This document shows positions 60,583-63,002 of a stretch of DNA of 63,002 nucleotides, one piece after another. The stretch is from an uncultured Collinsella sp. GTDB lineage: Bacteria > Actinomycetota > Coriobacteriia > Coriobacteriales > Coriobacteriaceae. The position numbers and the translations under genes are program-made. Position 1 is the stretch's first letter. Every line of letters starts with the position of its first letter. The notes beneath the pieces were generated by a model. That model worked only from the letters and a program-made list of their open reading frames with translations, had not been told where the DNA came from and ran no database searches. The DNA lies in assembly GCA_902496335.1 (NCBI GenBank), contig CABVAO010000004.1:1-63002 (forward strand), read 5' to 3'.

Positions 60583-60605
60583 CCCGCAGGCAAGGGGCCT
60601 GTGGG
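60583..60605 (+). other. Hairpin upstream of the pnp ribosome binding site
   Basis: CCCGCAGGC (60583-60591) with GCCTGTGGG (60597-60605), one wobble, ending a few bases before AAAGGAG. A second smaller dyad CACGCT/AGCGTG lies at about 60536-60550. Leader hairpins control pnp in enterobacteria. Confidence 0.5.
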
Positions 60606-60618
60606 GTAAAGGAGAACA

Positions 60619-62865
<2,247 letters not shown>

Positions 62866-62888
62866 CAGCTAAACATAAGCAGCTCAAC

Positions 62889-62919
62889 AAGGGCGATTCC
62901 GTATAGGGGTCGCCCTTTT
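62889..62919 (+). terminator. Terminator after pnp
   Basis: AAGGGCGATTCC with GGGGTCGCCCTT, 12 bp with two wobbles, then TTTT. Confidence 0.88.
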
Positions 62920-62976
62920 GCTATTCCCGGCGGGGTCCGCGGATAAAGTTTCCTGCTCTACAGTCCTGCTCACGAC

Positions 62977-62999
62977 GGAGGCCACATTAAGTGGCCTCC
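62977..62999 (+). terminator. Second hairpin at the window edge
   Basis: GGAGGCCAC-ATTAA-GTGGCCTCC, perfect 9-bp stem. The tail runs out of the window, so whether T's follow is unknown. Confidence 0.5.
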
Positions 63000-63002
63000 T
63001 GT

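Overview
This G+C-rich window (most codons end in G or C) reads as a stretch of core chromosome from a gut-type actinobacterium of the class Coriobacteriia, most likely Collinsella or a close relative. That placement is inferred from gene content and protein flavour: a mycobacterial-type integration host factor next to gmk, two-subunit glycyl-tRNA synthetase, a PPDK/PPDK-regulator pair, AdhE, a divergent RseP, and frequent GTG/TTG starts. No sequence search was run. I see no prophage, plasmid, CRISPR array, rRNA or tRNA gene. Almost every gene is on the + strand; the exceptions are dinB, the adhE-phosphotransferase pair and rpmB.

Layout. 1-2.1 kb: the end of yqeK, then rsfS, then a REP-associated tyrosine transposase (RAYT) surrounded by five copies of its own palindromic repeat. 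2.1-3.4 kb: dinB (minus strand). 3.4-9.1 kb: ribosome and tRNA maturation genes (rpsP, khpA, rimM, trmD), lepB and glyQS. 9.1-13 kb: ppsR and ppdK. 13-19.9 kb: rplS, rnhB, yraN, comM, dprA, trmFO and xerC/D. 20-30.2 kb: rpsB-tsf, then pyrH-frr-uppS-cdsA-dxr-rseP-ispG-proS, a tight operon for ribosome recycling, the lipid carrier, the MEP isoprenoid pathway and intramembrane proteolysis. 30.4-33.9 kb: a small phosphotransferase downstream of adhE. 34-35.1 kb: a second RAYT inside inverted copies of a different REP family. 35.2-41.1 kb: rpmB, then the pyrimidine operon pyrR-B-C-K-D-F behind a leader that folds as a PyrR-type attenuator. 41.4-43.8 kb: mihF-gmk-rpoZ-thiI. 44-48 kb: comEA-comEC-holA. 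48.2-60 kb: rpsT, lepA, dus, hemW, two dnaJ paralogs, mtaB, phoH, ybeY, dgkA, era, recO. 60.2-62.9 kb: rpsO and pnp.

How the genes work together: translation (r-proteins, EF-Ts, EF4, RRF, assembly and maturation factors, tRNA modification), membrane and cell-wall precursor supply, UMP synthesis and phosphorylation, and DNA uptake and processing (ComEA, ComEC, DprA, ComM, RecO). The most noteworthy items are the two RAYT/REP systems with different repeat families, the three-state pyr leader, an RseP carrying a winged-helix-like insertion in its cytosolic loop, a DnaJ whose C-terminal half is replaced by membrane helices, a xerC/D gene with no ATG/GTG/TTG start that keeps its N-terminal domain, and apparently leaderless lepA and dinB transcripts. 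All promoter, terminator and RNA-fold calls are by eye.
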